A DNA stretch of 64,000 nucleotides, taken from contig JBITNC010000001.1 in NCBI GenBank assembly GCA_050084985.1, positions 102,052,001 to 102,116,000 of the forward strand, read 5' to 3'. This DNA is from Nageia nagi. Taxonomy: Eukaryota; Pinophyta. Positions 12,880-25,714 of this stretch are shown piece by piece. The position numbers and the translations under genes are program-made. Each line of letters starts with the position of its first letter. Within the stretch, counting starts at the first letter, position 1. The notes beneath the pieces were generated by a model. That model did not search any database. It was given only the letters and a program-made list of their open reading frames with translations, and was not told the origin of the DNA.

Positions 12880-13833
12880 TGAATCTTCTATCTCATGGAT
12901 TTGTTCAAGTTCTTTGGTGACTGTAGCAATATTCTTCTCTTTACTTTTCCCTTGATCATACCACCTAGGTGCTCAATCAAGATACAACCTCCAACACCCT
13001 TATTTAACATGACCATAATTGTTGCAATGAGAGAAATGTCCTTTCTTTTTCTTATCCTCCTCTTTTGTAGAGGATGCAACAAATTTATCTTTTCCTTTAG
13101 ACTTGGATTGGTAATCCTCTCGATCATACTTTCCATGTTCTTCTAGATACTGTGCTTGAACAAATACTTCATGAAAATTTGTAGGTTTTAAAAGTAAAAT
13201 GGTATGATGAAGATAACTATGAAGGCCTCTAATATACTTCAATAAACATGCATCATATTTCAAATACTCACCAAGCAAGGTAGCTCTTTTCTTGAATTCA
13301 ATGGTCTACTCTTGAACACTTTGTCCTTTCACCTACTTGAACTTATACCACTCCATGGTTTTCTTTTGATGATAGCAAAGTGGGTAGAATTGATCTCAAA
13401 ATAATTCTTTAAATGCATTCCATCTTGTTACTGGAACTTCAACAAAATTGGTGATAGAATTCAAATAAGCTTCCCACCAAACTAGATCATGTGCCTCCAA
13501 CTTTAGTGTAGCTATTTCAATTTTATCTTCATCACTTTCAATATTTTGTACTTAGAAGTAGGCCTCCATTTTCTTAAACCATTGGTTAAGCTTTTTGAGA
13601 TCCATCTCTCCTCCAAATGATGTGAGCTCAAATTTCACCTCCAATTTCAAAGGTAATCTTTTCTTGATTTGAGAACTCTCTCTAATCATATTCTCTTTTC
13701 CTTTAGCTCCATCATCTTGATTCTTTTACAAATTCATAATAGTATCAACCAAGTTACTCAAGGTCTTCTCAATCATTTTGAATCTTTTTGCAAAATATTC
13801 TAGCATGGTAGTAGATGGATTTGCTTCAGCCAT
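12880..13833 (-). pseudogene. Retrotrans_gag-type protein of the gag-only element
   Basis: The minus-strand start is the ATG at 13833 (MAEANPSTTMLEYFAKRF). A basic linker follows, then the capsid-like region (FGGEMDLKKLNQWFKKMEAYF..., LEAHDLVWWEAY) about 13650-13100, with the EDKIEIATLKLEA pattern of plant gypsy gag. The zinc knuckle is at about 13000-13050: HFSHCNNYGHVK, a stop, then GCW. The first Cys is Phe, so the CX2CX4HX4C motif lacks a ligand. Stops are at about six places. Downstream, up to the polypurine tract, there is no protease DSG motif, RT or integrase. The role is particle formation, now lost. Confidence 0.78.
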
Positions 13834-13997
13834 TCTAGCTTGTCTTTGTTACCTCAACCAAATTTTTGATCCAATCTTAAGATTCTCTGCAACAATCTCC
13901 TTCACCTCTTTTGCTTTGAGATCTAGTAATCTTGCAAATAACTTCCACCAAACAAAGCCTTGCAAAGATAGATTTAATAAATGCCCATAATAAAAAT

Positions 13998-14009
13998 GCT
14001 CTAATACCT
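13998..14009 (-). other. primer-binding site of the gag-only element
   Basis: The minus strand reads AGGTATTAGAGC, two mismatches from the plant initiator-Met PBS TGGTATCAGAGC. It lies 3-4 bases inside the minus-strand 5' LTR. Confidence 0.65.
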
Positions 14010-14012
14010 ATA

Positions 14013-15269
14013 TGATATGTAATATTGTTTTTATCTAATAGATGCATAAAATTTTTGCTTGTTCTCCCACTAGAAATAAATAATTAAATAACCAAGTGCA
14101 TAAGATTTACATGAAACAGTAAATTAAATCCATAAAAAAGATTACCCAACAATCAATCTCTCTTATTTCTATGGAGTGTATTAATCCACTTAAGTCTGTC
14201 ACCTTGTTACAACACTTATAAATTTCTTCTCCCTTTTGTTTTACTTCTCATGGAGTAGCAAAAATCTCCTTCTTCTCTCCTTTTTTTTTCCTCCAAAAAA
14301 GTACCAAGTGTTAGTCTTCCTTTTATAATTTTAAGGAAGCTAACCTACAAAAATATATGGTTACAACAAGTAATTTGGCATCATTCCATGTAAAGTAGAA
14401 TTTGGTTATGGCCATCAACTAAAAATCATCTCCACTTGGCCTTCTCCCAAAAATAATAATAACCACTAACAATTACAAACCATACTATTTATCTTTTTAC
14501 AAATTTAAAAAATAACTAACTCAACAAATATTTCTCCAATCCTATTTTTGAGGGAGATAAAAATAATTTAACACCTTACACCCTTAAAAATAGCTAAATA
14601 ATATATAATTATCTCCCCTCATTTATTTTAGGGAAATAATTAACTAAACTTCCAAAATAACCAAAATTCCCTTAAAAAAAAGGGGAGCTCCAATCACCTA
14701 TCACCACTTGGCACCATACACAAAGTAGAGGGTGACAATCTTCAAGGTGGAGGCATCTTGTCCAAGGTGGTCAAAACTGTCAGATGGCATATTAGTGATA
14801 GACGATGCACAAATGGAGTCAAGCAACTTTTTTCAGGTTGCCTTCCTCTAACCACTCCTACCTTTGTCTCTCCCCACCTGATTGGCAACTATGTTGTTAC
14901 CTCCATGTTAGCACTCTTATTTTGTTACATTGTCAGCCTCCACTTTATCTCTTGCACAATAGAGCCTCCATTTTCCCACGTTGACTTGGGTGGTAGGGAG
15001 ATGAGGGGTTTTGACCCCTTTTTGACCATGCATATTACAAATGTTGCCTTCCTTTTTTTATTTATTTATTTTGGGCTTATTATTTACAACATGGTATTTT
15101 TTTAATTTTATAATAATAAATAAATAAAAATATACCAAACTTCAAACCTTCGAAGAAGACAATCTAGGAGTTAGTTTTGCATGCCATTCGAACTGATGAA
15201 ATCATCAAGGAGAGAACTTCAATGTGAAGTTCTTATTTTGTTGCTAGGTGATAATCAAAATTTGGATCA
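14013..15269 (-). repeat. 5' LTR (minus strand) of the gag-only element
   Basis: 1257 bp, plus-strand ends TGATATG...TTTGGATCA. It is followed by the TATTC duplication (15270-15274). The long LTRs and short interior separate it from A, B and C. Confidence 0.88.
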
Positions 15270-15274
15270 TATTC

Positions 15275-17050
15275 TAAAGCATTTTGATAGCCTAAATTTT
15301 ATACTTCCTAACTTCTTAGGAGTTGCCTGACTTCATTTATCCTCATGGCTAACATCTTGAGGGAGTGGTAGATTTAGGTCTAGATTAAAAGCTGGGTAAG
15401 CGATGTATAAACAAGTTCCCTCCTATGAACTATGCATACCTTGTTCCATATTAACCTCATGGTCCTTACATTCATCAACATTAGATAATATATGAGTTGG
15501 GTCTTTTCTTTTACCCTTCCTAGAATAAGTATAGAAATTAACTTTGGTAGGACCCTGAGCAAGATAGACATGAATTTGAACATTGGTTTCACTTTCCATA
15601 GGGATGGAACTAGAGGTACTAATTTATCCTTAATTCTTAATAGTTTCCCTCTCCTCTCTACTCAAACTATCACTAATATGGATAGGGTTGGGGTCAGCTT
15701 ACCTTTGCCTTTTTCTACTATGGCCATTGATTGGGTCATCCTTCTATTGGTTATTTGAAAGCCCTTGCTTCATTTTGGGTGTGGTATCCCTATTATTGTT
15801 GAAATTCTAAATTGACATTTCCCTATAGAACCTCTTGAGTTACTTCCTCTTCATAAATGGTTTGAGACTATGGTATTCTATGCCTGAGCCATTTAAACTG
15901 GATTGGGCCATCCTCTTCCTCTTCAGTTTGAGGGATTCATTCACCTCCTTAATCTTAATATTTTCCTACTACTCTCTTAGAACTTGAGCAATGTCCTCCT
16001 AATGCTGCTCCAAATTGGGCTCCCTTGCATGTCTTCTCATAGCCCTACTATGTCTTTGATTTTGATAATTTTGTTGGTTATGAATTTGACCCTATGGGAT
16101 TTGATCCCTATTTTGTCATTGCCTTTGGGCATATTGAGCTAGTTGATTTTAGTAAACCATCAACATAACTGCTTGGTGGAGAGGGATGGAGCTTGGTTTA
16201 GCTCTGCATTTAGCAACTAAAACACCCATGGAGAATTTGATGAACTACATGAAATTTACCTGCTCTCTTAATTATTTAAAATGGTACATAAAAATAATGT
16301 GGGTACCAAACACCTTAGTATGCCTTCCATCCAAGGTAATATACTTAAGGATTTTACACACCTTGTGCCATGGATAGGGGATACTACTTCTATGGAATCC
16401 TATTATATAAGGAATGATTTCAAAATTTACTCCTTCAAATCTTCTAATTTCCTTTATTTTGCTGATCTTCAAATTTTGATGAACTTTTCTACCCCTGATA
16501 GGAAACCCGATAGCTTCCACAATCATATCAACATTGAAAATAATTTCCTTTCCATGAATTATACAAACACCATCCTACCAAGTGCTAATAATATAATTTG
16601 CAAGCCTTCTGTTTGACCCCCTACATGTCTCAATAAACCTATCTATGCCCCCTTTACAGATCATTCTCTAGACATTAGGGTCCTTCTTCACTTTGGTTAG
16701 GTCATTCAGCTATGTGAAAACTAGGGCACCTCCCATATTTTTTGAGCTCATTTTGTTAAGCTTTCTAGAAAAGGTGGTTGAATGATTGATATTTTTTTTA
16801 GTACATTGGTTGTTGTGCTTACATGTCATGTCATTAATGAGGCTTGTTATCCCTTCATGCTCGAGGACATAATCATCTGTAGTCTCTCGCCCTAGCCATC
16901 TTTTCAAATTTATGATTATTTCATGTTGATCTGTAAATCACTTCATACTATGATTCTCCTTCCTAACATGAATTAACTTAAGCCCTTGATGCTTAGTTTT
17001 ATTAATATTTCTAAAACCTTTGGTTTCTGTGTCCATAATAATGAAATAAT
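15275..17050 (-). pseudogene. unrecognised gag-like ORF on the LINE strand
   Basis: From about 17035 down to 15275 the minus strand keeps one protein-like reading with stops. An N-terminal basic part (MKRWLGRETTDDY near 16907) is followed by a globular part at 16616-16272 (VEAIGFPIRG, YITLDGRHTKVFG), then a Gln/Asn-rich stretch (16160-16000) and a charged tail. It faintly resembles the plant proteins grouped as putative transposon proteins, with a helical domain and a low-complexity tail, but I cannot name the family. It lies downstream of the LINE zf-RVT domain, the reverse of the usual ORF1-then-ORF2 order, so it may be a separate insertion whose ends I cannot see. Confidence 0.45.
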
Positions 17051-17099
17051 TATTAATAATTTATATTAATAAGAGGTATTAAGCTCTATGGCATTTGTT

Positions 17100-18449
17100 G
17101 GATTTCAACATGTTAACTTCATATTCTCCAACATTCTATAGATACTAATTTTGAATACCTCGTTTGCTTTATTTTATTGCTCTTCAAAGATCCTCTTATT
17201 TCTTTGTTTCCATATTTGCCACCACATATGGGCTAACATAATTGGACAACATTTTCCATAGTTTGTTGCTCTTGTGCAATCCAATCATTGTAGTATACAA
17301 TGTTTGACATTTTTTGGTAGGACCCATTGGATTTTCATTTTTTTGCAAAACATATCCCATAGTCCTTGAATAATCATAGTGTAGGAATATATGGTCAATA
17401 TCTTATTCTTCTTTCTTGCACAACTCACATCTATTTATCATGCTAAATCCCCTTTTTTTCAAATTGTTAATAGTCAACAATCTTTTTTTGCAGTGAGCCA
17501 TAAGAAGAAAGCAATTTTTGGGGTAATTTTTTCTTTCCAAATTTTGTTCTAGATAGCTTCATCTTCTTTGTTTTCATAATTGTTCATTAATAAGATGATA
17601 GCTTCTTTGAATATGTATTGCTCATCTTACCTAAACTTCCACTCATGATTTCCTTTGTCCTTAGTAAGTTGGAACTCAGACTCATTTAGTTCCTTTCCAA
17701 GATCTTTAAGTTGGGGTTTGATACTCTTCCTCAATTGGGTCTATGAATATTCCACTTATTGGTATTTGTATCAAAGAATTTATCTATTGTATCCCCTTGG
17801 TGTTTTAAGGCCCAAATATCTCCTTCTTTATAATTTTTCATAATTATAAGGGTTTTTAATTTCAACTAGGTATCCTCTCACATATACACCTATTTACCAT
17901 CTCTTGATTACCACTTTATTTCCCTTTAGACATTTAGTCTATCCACTATAATCCTATTCTAGAATGGGGAACCATAGGGTGGATTTTGTATTTTGATAAT
18001 AATATCCAGACCCATCATATACTTTCCTTTACAAATATGTATCCAATCCCTTTTATCATCTTAAGCTATCTTCCAAACCAACTTGCCTCTCAAGGCTTGG
18101 ATAACATGCTTTATTTTCCTCAAACCTAGGCCTCCATTTCCTTTTTCCATGCAAATAGAATTCTAACTAACTAGAGTTATTTTCCTTTTTTTTGCATCTC
18201 TAGACCATAAAAACCCATTACAAATTCTATCAATCTTATCACAAATAACTATAGGTATTTTAAAATTCATAGCACTATACATCAAGATGATTTGTAAAAC
18301 TATTTTAATGAGAATGAGTTTTCTTGCATAGCTTAGACATTTTTCCTTCTAGCCTATAAGATTGTTTTGAACTTTTTGAACTAGGATGTTCCAATACTAG
18401 ATTTGAGCCTCCCAACATATAGAGGTATGCCTAAATATCTTGTTGGGAG
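17100..18449 (-). pseudogene. LINE reverse transcriptase C-terminal part with zf-RVT
   Basis: The minus strand reads LPTRYLGIPLYVGRLKSS at 18449-18380, the conserved YLGIPL segment of plant L1-type RT. Then comes CDKIDRICNGFLWSRDAKKR with EKGNGGLGLRKIKHV (about 18210-18070), and the zf-RVT cysteine region (IAFFLWLTAKK, RCELCKK, about 17530-17400). RT copies the element RNA at the nicked target; zf-RVT is the usual C-terminal cap. Reading needs frame changes and several stops. The RT core before YLGIPL is displaced to 26902-27623 by element C. Confidence 0.8.
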
Positions 18450-18929
18450 TGTTGGAATGTATAATACATTATTGTAAAGGTTTGTATTAATCCTCTTTGT
18501 AAATTCACTAATACTTAAGGGTATCATTAGATACCTTAAGTATTTAAGTGAATATGATAATGTAACTTGTCCTACACTCCATGTCATGAGCATGCCCCTT
18601 GGGTAAAAGGATGTGCATGTCACTTTTGTACATTTGATAAAAGGGTGATCCAAAGGGGGATTTTGGCCTATAAATAGAAGGCTCCCTCATTATGATCATG
18701 CACCAATTTGTAAAGTAAAGTTATGCTATAGGATAGTGTTTAAGAGAAAAGTAGGAGGATTGTAAAAGTTCATATTTGTTAAGAAGAGAGATCTACCTAG
18801 TTGGAGGAACCACTTATATCTTGTGTTATCTTTGTGAGATTGCTTTGTGAGTTTGTTAAGATGTGTATTGTGAGCTTTCATATGATCTTAGGAGTTTAGA
18901 TTTTGTTAGTTTATACTTCAATTCTCTCA
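18450..18929 (+). repeat. 5' LTR of copia element C
   Basis: 480 bp, TGTTGGAATG...TTCTCTCA. A TATAAATA box is at 18669-18676. Confidence 0.92.
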
Positions 18930-18931
18930 TT

Positions 18932-18943
18932 TGGTATCAGAGC
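18932..18943 (+). other. primer-binding site of copia C
   Basis: TGGTATCAGAGC, the perfect plant Ty1-copia site complementary to the 3' end of initiator methionine tRNA, two bases after the LTR. Confidence 0.92.
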
Positions 18944-21764
18944 ATGGTGTGGAAGCTCTTCTTCTTGGTGTTAAGGCTCTTCTTCTACATCTTAGTGATC
19001 TTCATTCCTCATTCTACTTCCATTGTTGAGGTAAAATCAAAAGAAGGTATAAATTCCCTCCTTCTTGATTACTTATTGGATTATTAATTTATGATAATAA
19101 CATAAATGTTATGTGTTAGTTCATTTTTTTTTAAATTATAGCAATACATTGAAATTGTTATTTATACTAACATCTTCTATTGTAGTTACAATATTTTTGA
19201 TTAAAAATTACTTTATGTATTGCTATTTTTTTAAAAAAAAGAGGGAGAGGAGGCTTTTCCCACCTTAATTATTCTATCAAATAATTGTATTATACAATTT
19301 TTTTTTTCTAAGAGAAGGGTAATTTTTTTTTATTTTCTACCTTATAAAGATTTTTTAAAATAGGAGTTCTTTATTTAAAAAAATGGAAGCTAGGATGGCC
19401 CTTTTTTTAAAAAAATTTATGGGTAGATGTTAATTATTTTATTACAAAATACATGGCATCTATTTTTCATTTTTTTCCTAAAGGGTGTTAAATTCTTAAC
19501 CCTTGCATTGCTAGCTTATTCCCTTGGTTAACTAATCAACCCTCCCTCTTGTAGCCTTCATGCATTGTTTGAGGCTCTGTCCACCTTAAAAACCCCCTGG
19601 TGGTGGCTTGGTGGTGACATCATGGTGGTCTCCTTCTTTATATATAGCTTGACCTTTTTTTTGCTACATAGCTCCATTATTTTTTTGCCCCCATCCTCTC
19701 ACATCTAGTGGTAGTTTGATGGCAGCCTATCTTTGTTGGAGTCTCCTCCTTGTGCCCTTGTGCTACCTCATAGTGCCTCCCATCCTCTCACCTCTACCTT
19801 GTGACCTCTTCCTATTTTCACTCTCCTCTCTATGCTACCTTGCGTCTCCCTATGGTGTCTTTGTTGTGCTTTAACTCCCTCCTCCTTTTGCAGCTATGTA
19901 AACATTCAGTGCACATGAAGATAAAATAAAGCCCCTACTTTTTTATTGAACACCACATTTGCACTTTTTTTTGCTCTATGCGACTAACTTGCCACCACAA
20001 AAGCATCACCTCTCTCCTACAATGGTTAGGCAAACCACCAAAACCTTCATATGGATCAACCCATGCCTTCCATAAAAGTATTCTTGTAGGATTGCATCAC
20101 ATCAATTACCAAGGCCATTGCCTCCTCTGTTGGTGACTCTTACCTATTTTCCTCTCCTCTCGAGCTTCGCATAGCTTCTCTCGACTCCCTCTTCCCATAT
20201 ACTCTACTTGGGGCATTTAATTTTTTGGAATTGCTTGCAAGCCACTTTTTTTGAATTTAATGGATCTAGTACTATTAAGTCCTTTTGCAATGTATACTCC
20301 ATTTTTTGATCTTACCCATCATGAAGTGCATTTAAACTTCCTTTTGAGTGTGTACATGGTCAAAAATACATTTATGTTAAAGTATATTTTAATCATTACT
20401 CCTAAAATGGAGATTTTATTTGCTTAAATTTTTAATATACCTAAGAAAATTATTAGTTTAATTTTTTAAGTGGAATGCTACTTTAATTTAGCTATGCTAC
20501 TCTTTAAGTAAAAAGGGGGAATTTTTTACTTAAAATATTAATACATAGAATTTTTTTTAGCATGCAAATACTTTTAAGGATAAATTATTTTGTATTCTAC
20601 TTTTAGGGATAAATCTATAAGTAAAAAGGGAGGAATTTGTATAAATTTCTTACATAATTTTTTATCTAGTATGCATACTAAATTTTTACTTTAAAGTTAA
20701 AGAGTTGCATGCTTATGCTTAGTACTTAAATTTTAAGTTAAATGGATTTTTTAAGAACTTATTTGTTAAGTTAATAAATGCATGATTAGTACTTAATTTT
20801 TAAGCTAATGATGCATTTTTTTTAGTACTTAATTTTTTAATTTAATGGTGCATGCTTAGGAATTACATTTTTTAAGTCAATGATACATGCTTATTACTTA
20901 AAATATTAAGTTATGATGCAATTTAATTCCTTATAAAAAAGGGACTTTTGCAAATTTAGAAATGATGTAAAAGATGTCCTTTAGGGGTTGGTAAACAAAA
21001 CCCATTGGACACTTAGGTTTCAAATTTTTTGAATGGATGATATTTTACTAATGCTGTTTTACGTCATGTTTCACACTTTGATTTATTTTCTTATGCAAAT
21101 AAATATACAAACATTGATATGAGCAACCTTCTAAAATGAACACATTTGTACATACATTTTGCAACATGACTTGTTTGGGGAGCCATGAGGTGAGGATAGG
21201 TGGATAGAGCCTTTATGTGTGATGATTCAAATGGTGATAAGTTTGTACTTCTCAATTGCCCCTACGTCCTCTGTTGGTTTGGACATAACTCTAATAGATG
21301 GACAGACATGTGTGTAGTGATACCACATGTCTGCATGTTCATTCAAGGATTATCTTGATAACCTATGAGGACAACTTGAAACCTAATCAAGATTAATAAT
21401 TTGGTCGATCCAATAAACATCATAACCTTGAAAAATAGTAGGTACTTCTCCTTGTGAAAGTATAATATTGATCAAGATGAATTGGTAGTACTTGGGCTCC
21501 TCTTATGTGGGCATCTAGGTGAAGCCTAATTTTAGACAAAAAAATTAGCCTCAATAATGTCACTCTACATCTATGATTCTTAAGATGAAATATCTATTTG
21601 GGTACATAGATTATTTGAGTTGTAAAATATTTGCACTTATGAATCAAATCAAGCATGTCTCTAATGTTAAATGTAACATGTATTATTTACTTGTTTAAAA
21701 TTTAACATTTAATATTATTTATTAAACCATATGCTTATTATTTTTTCATATTATTGTGTAGCAA
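18944..21764 (+). other. long leader of copia C
   Basis: About 2.8 kb without a supported gene, in the same position as the B leader. 19500-20220 is pyrimidine-rich and does not align by eye with the pyrimidine-rich part of B. 20690-20930 has spaced copies of the GCATGCTTA-TACTTAA motif. 20930-21760 aligns closely with 5090-5940 of B, including a stretch at 21180-21300 that looks more conserved than its surroundings. Confidence 0.65.
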
Positions 21765-24700
21765 ATGGAAGAATCGTTTTTACCCAAACACATTCTTGAT
21801 GGTTCCAACTTTGGGATCTAAGAACCATGAATGAGAGTTGAATTGCAAGCAAGGAAGCTTTGGCAAATAGTGAATGAGAACCTTGTACCTCCTATAGATG
21901 AGAAGGCACTAGAGGCTTACAACATAAAAAATGAGTTGGAAACCTCCATGATTTACCATACAATTTTAGATGATGTGCTCTTGATGATTTTCTCTTCAAC
22001 CTCAATGAAGGAAGTTTGGGATAAGCATAAGCAAATCTACCTGAGTTCAAATTTTTCAAGAAGGTTTACCATTCTCCAAAAGTTACTTCAATCTCGTTAA
22101 AGGGAAGATGAAAATGTTACCATCTACTTGAACAAAATCATTGACCTAAGGACCCAAATTTTTGCTTGTAAGTGCAGTTGGATCAATGATAAGATCATGG
22201 TCTTCATCATTCTTCAAAGCCTTTTTTCAAAGTTTGGAAACTTTGTAACGGTTATGGAAATAAAGCTTGATGATGAACAAGTATCTTCCTTGAGAATAGG
22301 CATCTTTTGAAGCATGAGGAAACCCTTAACAATAAGATGTTGATTTCTTCTCCTAAGGATAATAACATTGCTCTTAGAGCAACCAAAATTTCTTTCAAGA
22401 AGAAGTTCAACCATTAAAAGAAATCTTATCCTTCTTCCTCCAAAAGTTTGAAAAAAGGAACAATGATAATAATGGCAATAATAGAAATAACAACAATAAC
22501 AACAACAATAGAAAGAATGATAATAAGAACCACTTCAAGCAAAGAGATGGAAAAATAAAAGCAAATAATCCATATCCTAAGGAAAACTTTGATGGTAATT
22601 ATAACTATTGTGGCATCCAAGGTCACAAAGAAGTTGATTGCTACAAAAATAAAAGAGAGAAAAAGAACAAAGGTAATGGAAATGTAAAAAAATTCAAAGA
22701 AAAAAAGAAAATTCATGCTAGTTTTTCTATTGTGCTTTACTCCATGTCTCACTCTTTTTCATATGATTGAATTGTTGATTCTGGTTGCACTAATCACGTA
22801 TGCTTTGAAAAGGAAAAGTTTGAAAAATTTCATAAGTACAAAAAAGATGCAGTTGTGATAGGTGATAACTCTACCCTTGAAGTCCAAAGAATTGGAAGTG
22901 TGTTGATTCATAAAAAAGTTTTTGAAAATGTTCTTTATGTTCCTAAGTTAAGGATGAACCTTCTCTCTATGATCCATGTTACTATAAAAAGGTACTCATT
23001 TGAGTTCAACTCTTAATCTTGGTACATTAAGAAAGGAGTTTACACTTTGGTTAAAGGATCAGTGAAAGATGATCTCTACATTATGGATCAAGTTCCATCA
23101 AAGATGTGTCTTACTACAAGTGTGTGTTATAGAGGCAATATTTGGCATAAACATTTAGGGCACCTTAATCATAAGAGTATTCAAGTCATAAAAGACCAAA
23201 AACTTATGGAAGGTTTGCCTTCAATTTTTCCTCTAGTTAGTCTATGTGAGAAGTGCATTGTTTACAAGATACATAGATAAAAGTTTGAAAATGATATGGT
23301 AACAAGAGTATCTTAACCTCTTTAACTTGTGCATTTAGATTTTATGGGTCTATTTCAGACTAAATTGCTTGGAGGAGCATCTTACATCTTGACCTTCATT
23401 GATGACTTTAGTAGGATGACCTTTGGGTATCTATTTGAGCATAAGGATCAAACCTTTGAGAGTTTTAAATTTTTTAAGGCCTTTATTAAGAATCAAACTA
23501 TCCTTAAAATCAATATGTTGAGATCAGATAATGGGGGAGAATATAATAGTAATGATTTCAATGACTATTATGCTAAGTATGGAATCAAGAGGTAATTTAC
23601 AATTCTTTACACTCTTTAGTAGAATGATATTTTCGAATGAAAAAATAGAATAATTATGGAAATGGCTAGATGCATGTTGGGTAATCTTCCTAGTTTCTTA
23701 TGGGGTGAAGCTATAAGCACTACTATTTACACCTTGAATAGGTGTCCCATAAAATCCATTTAGGGTAAAACTCCTTTTGAGGCATGGTCAGGAAGAAAAG
23801 CTTTCTTGCCTTAGGGTGTTTGGTTATGAAGCATTATTCTACATTATTTTTAAGAAAAATAAAAAGTTGGAAAAAAGAGCTAAAAAATGCATCTTTATGG
23901 GTTATGACAATCAACATAGAGGTTATAGGCTCTACTCTCCATCCTACAAAGTTGTGTTTATTTCAAGGGATGTAAAATTCAATGAACTTCTTGAATAATC
24001 TACTTCTAATGAGGATATTTATTATCTAGAGAACTCTTTAGTTGCACTTAGTTGGTTAGATATTGATCTATACAAGTCACCACAGGAATAAAATTCTCCA
24101 ACACAAAGGGTAACAAGGAGCATAACCTTGAAAAATATTTATTTACCAATATTGACAACAAGCATGAGCCCTCAAGCTTCAAAGAAGATTCTAAGCATGA
24201 GTACTAGTTGGAAGCTATGAATGTGGAGTATGAGGTGCTTACAAAAAATAAAACTTGGGAGTTGATTCCTTATCCCAATGAGAAGAATGTGATTAGCAAT
24301 AAGTGGATCTCATAGTCAAGTTCAATTCAATTGGAGATATTAAAAAATACAAGGCAAGGTTAGTAGCTAAAGGTTTTGCTTAAAAATACAAAATAGACTA
24401 TGAGAAAATCTTTGCTCCTGTGGCAAAGATGCCTACTATCAAGATTATCCTTACTCTTTCTATAGATTAAGGATGAAAAGTTTTTCAACTTGACATCAAA
24501 TTGCATTTCTCAATGGTGATTTAGATGTGGAAATCTTTATGAATCAACCAAAAGGGTTTATTACGGAAGGCAAAGAGTTATTTGTGTACAAGCTAAAGAA
24601 GTCATTATATGGACTTAAGCAAGCATCTAGAGCCTAGTACAGGAAGATTTCAAGGTACTTTGCAGATATTGGATTCTCTAAGTATTTTTTTGACTCTGAT

Positions 24701-25714
24701 ATATGTGCTTAATTAGGGAAAAGATGTGGTCTTGATTCTCATTTATGTGGATGATCTTCTGATAACTGAGAATAATGATGAAATCATTCAAGAGTGCATA
24801 TCCAAACCTAAGGTAACATTTGAAATGATTGATCTTGGTCTCTTGCACGACTATATTAGAATGCAAGTGTATCAATACAAAGATTATACTTATCTCAATC
24901 AATCTAAGTATATATCAAACATATTATAGAAGTTTAGAATGGAGTGTAGATATGTTGTAATCCCATTCTATCTTGAAATCACTATTTCTCTGAGCTCCAA
25001 CTCTCAATTAGTTGATGCTATTATAGGTAATTAATTGGTAGTATTTAGTATTTGACTATATCAAGGTCAGATATTACCTTTATAGTGAATCTACTGGCAT
25101 GATTCATGTAGAAACCTTATGTTGAGCACCTCAATGCTGTTAAGCAAATCTTGAGGTATGTTGTAGAGACTAAGGATTTTACTCTTAAGTATTCTAAGTT
25201 ACCTTCATTTTTTCTTTCTAGATTCTTAGATTCTGATTATGAGGGAGATAGAGATGATAGAAAATCAACCTTTGCATGTGTGTTTAGCATTGGTTTAGGT
25301 GCTATCTCTTGGGCTTTTAAGAAGTAGCTTACTATTTCTCTTTCCACCATAGAAGTCGAATATCATGCCATGTTTGTTGCAACCTAGCAAGCCATTTGAT
25401 TAAGGCATATTCTAAAAGAAATTGGGTATGAATAAGGTGGCTCATCTTTGATTTTTTTAGATAATCAGTTAGCTATATCTTTGGTTAAGAATCCAATGTC
25501 CCATTAGAGAATAAACCATGTGGAAATACATGCCCATTTTTTGAGGGAGAATGTTCTTGATGGCATCATGCACCTGGAGTATTATCCATCCATCTTGAAC
25601 TCTATTGATTTGTTCACCAAGCCCCTCCCCAAAACTCAGTTCTGTAAGCTTAAGGATGCTATCAAGTTGGTGAAGTTTCCCTTAAAGGGAATGAAGTTTG
25701 AATTCTTATGTTGA
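21765..25714 (+). pseudogene. copia C gag-pol polyprotein, degenerate
   Basis: Starts at the ATG at 21765. The gag/UBN2 domain is at 21831-22310 (QARKLWQIVNENLVPP). An Asn-rich linker follows, then a zinc knuckle near 22603-22645 in which the first Cys of the B motif is Tyr. The protease remnant (VDSGCTNHV) is near 22770-22800, with DSG intact, unlike B. GAG-pre-integrase is at 23140-23275. The integrase core at 23330-23595 has the first Asp (HLDFMG) and the second (RSDNGGEY). RT has YVDD at about 24745. RNase H ends with DLFTKPLPKTQF before the stop at 25714. Stops and small indels split it into about ten frames, so it is not functional. It is slightly better preserved than B in the protease and 3' end. 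Confidence 0.88.

Larger units (their letters stand above)
11358..15269 (-). mobile_element. gag-only LTR retrotransposon (TR-GAG-like), antisense
   Basis: Two long LTRs (11358-12545 and 14013-15269) are flanked by the perfect duplication TATTC (11353-11357 and 15270-15274). On the minus strand the internal part starts with a PBS (GCTCTAATACC on plus, about 13998-14008) and ends with a purine run at the 3' LTR (CTCCTCCCC on plus, 12546-12554). The internal 1.47 kb encodes only a gag-like protein with a zinc knuckle; there is no protease, integrase or RT. The gag resembles the Retrotrans_gag family of Ty3-gypsy elements. Such terminal-repeat elements with gag alone depend on an autonomous partner for pol. 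Confidence 0.87.

Noticed and set aside
17060-17090. TAATAAGAGGTATTAAG resembling the end of LTR A plus a PBS
   Set aside because: Similarity is short and AT-rich, and no LTR precedes it.
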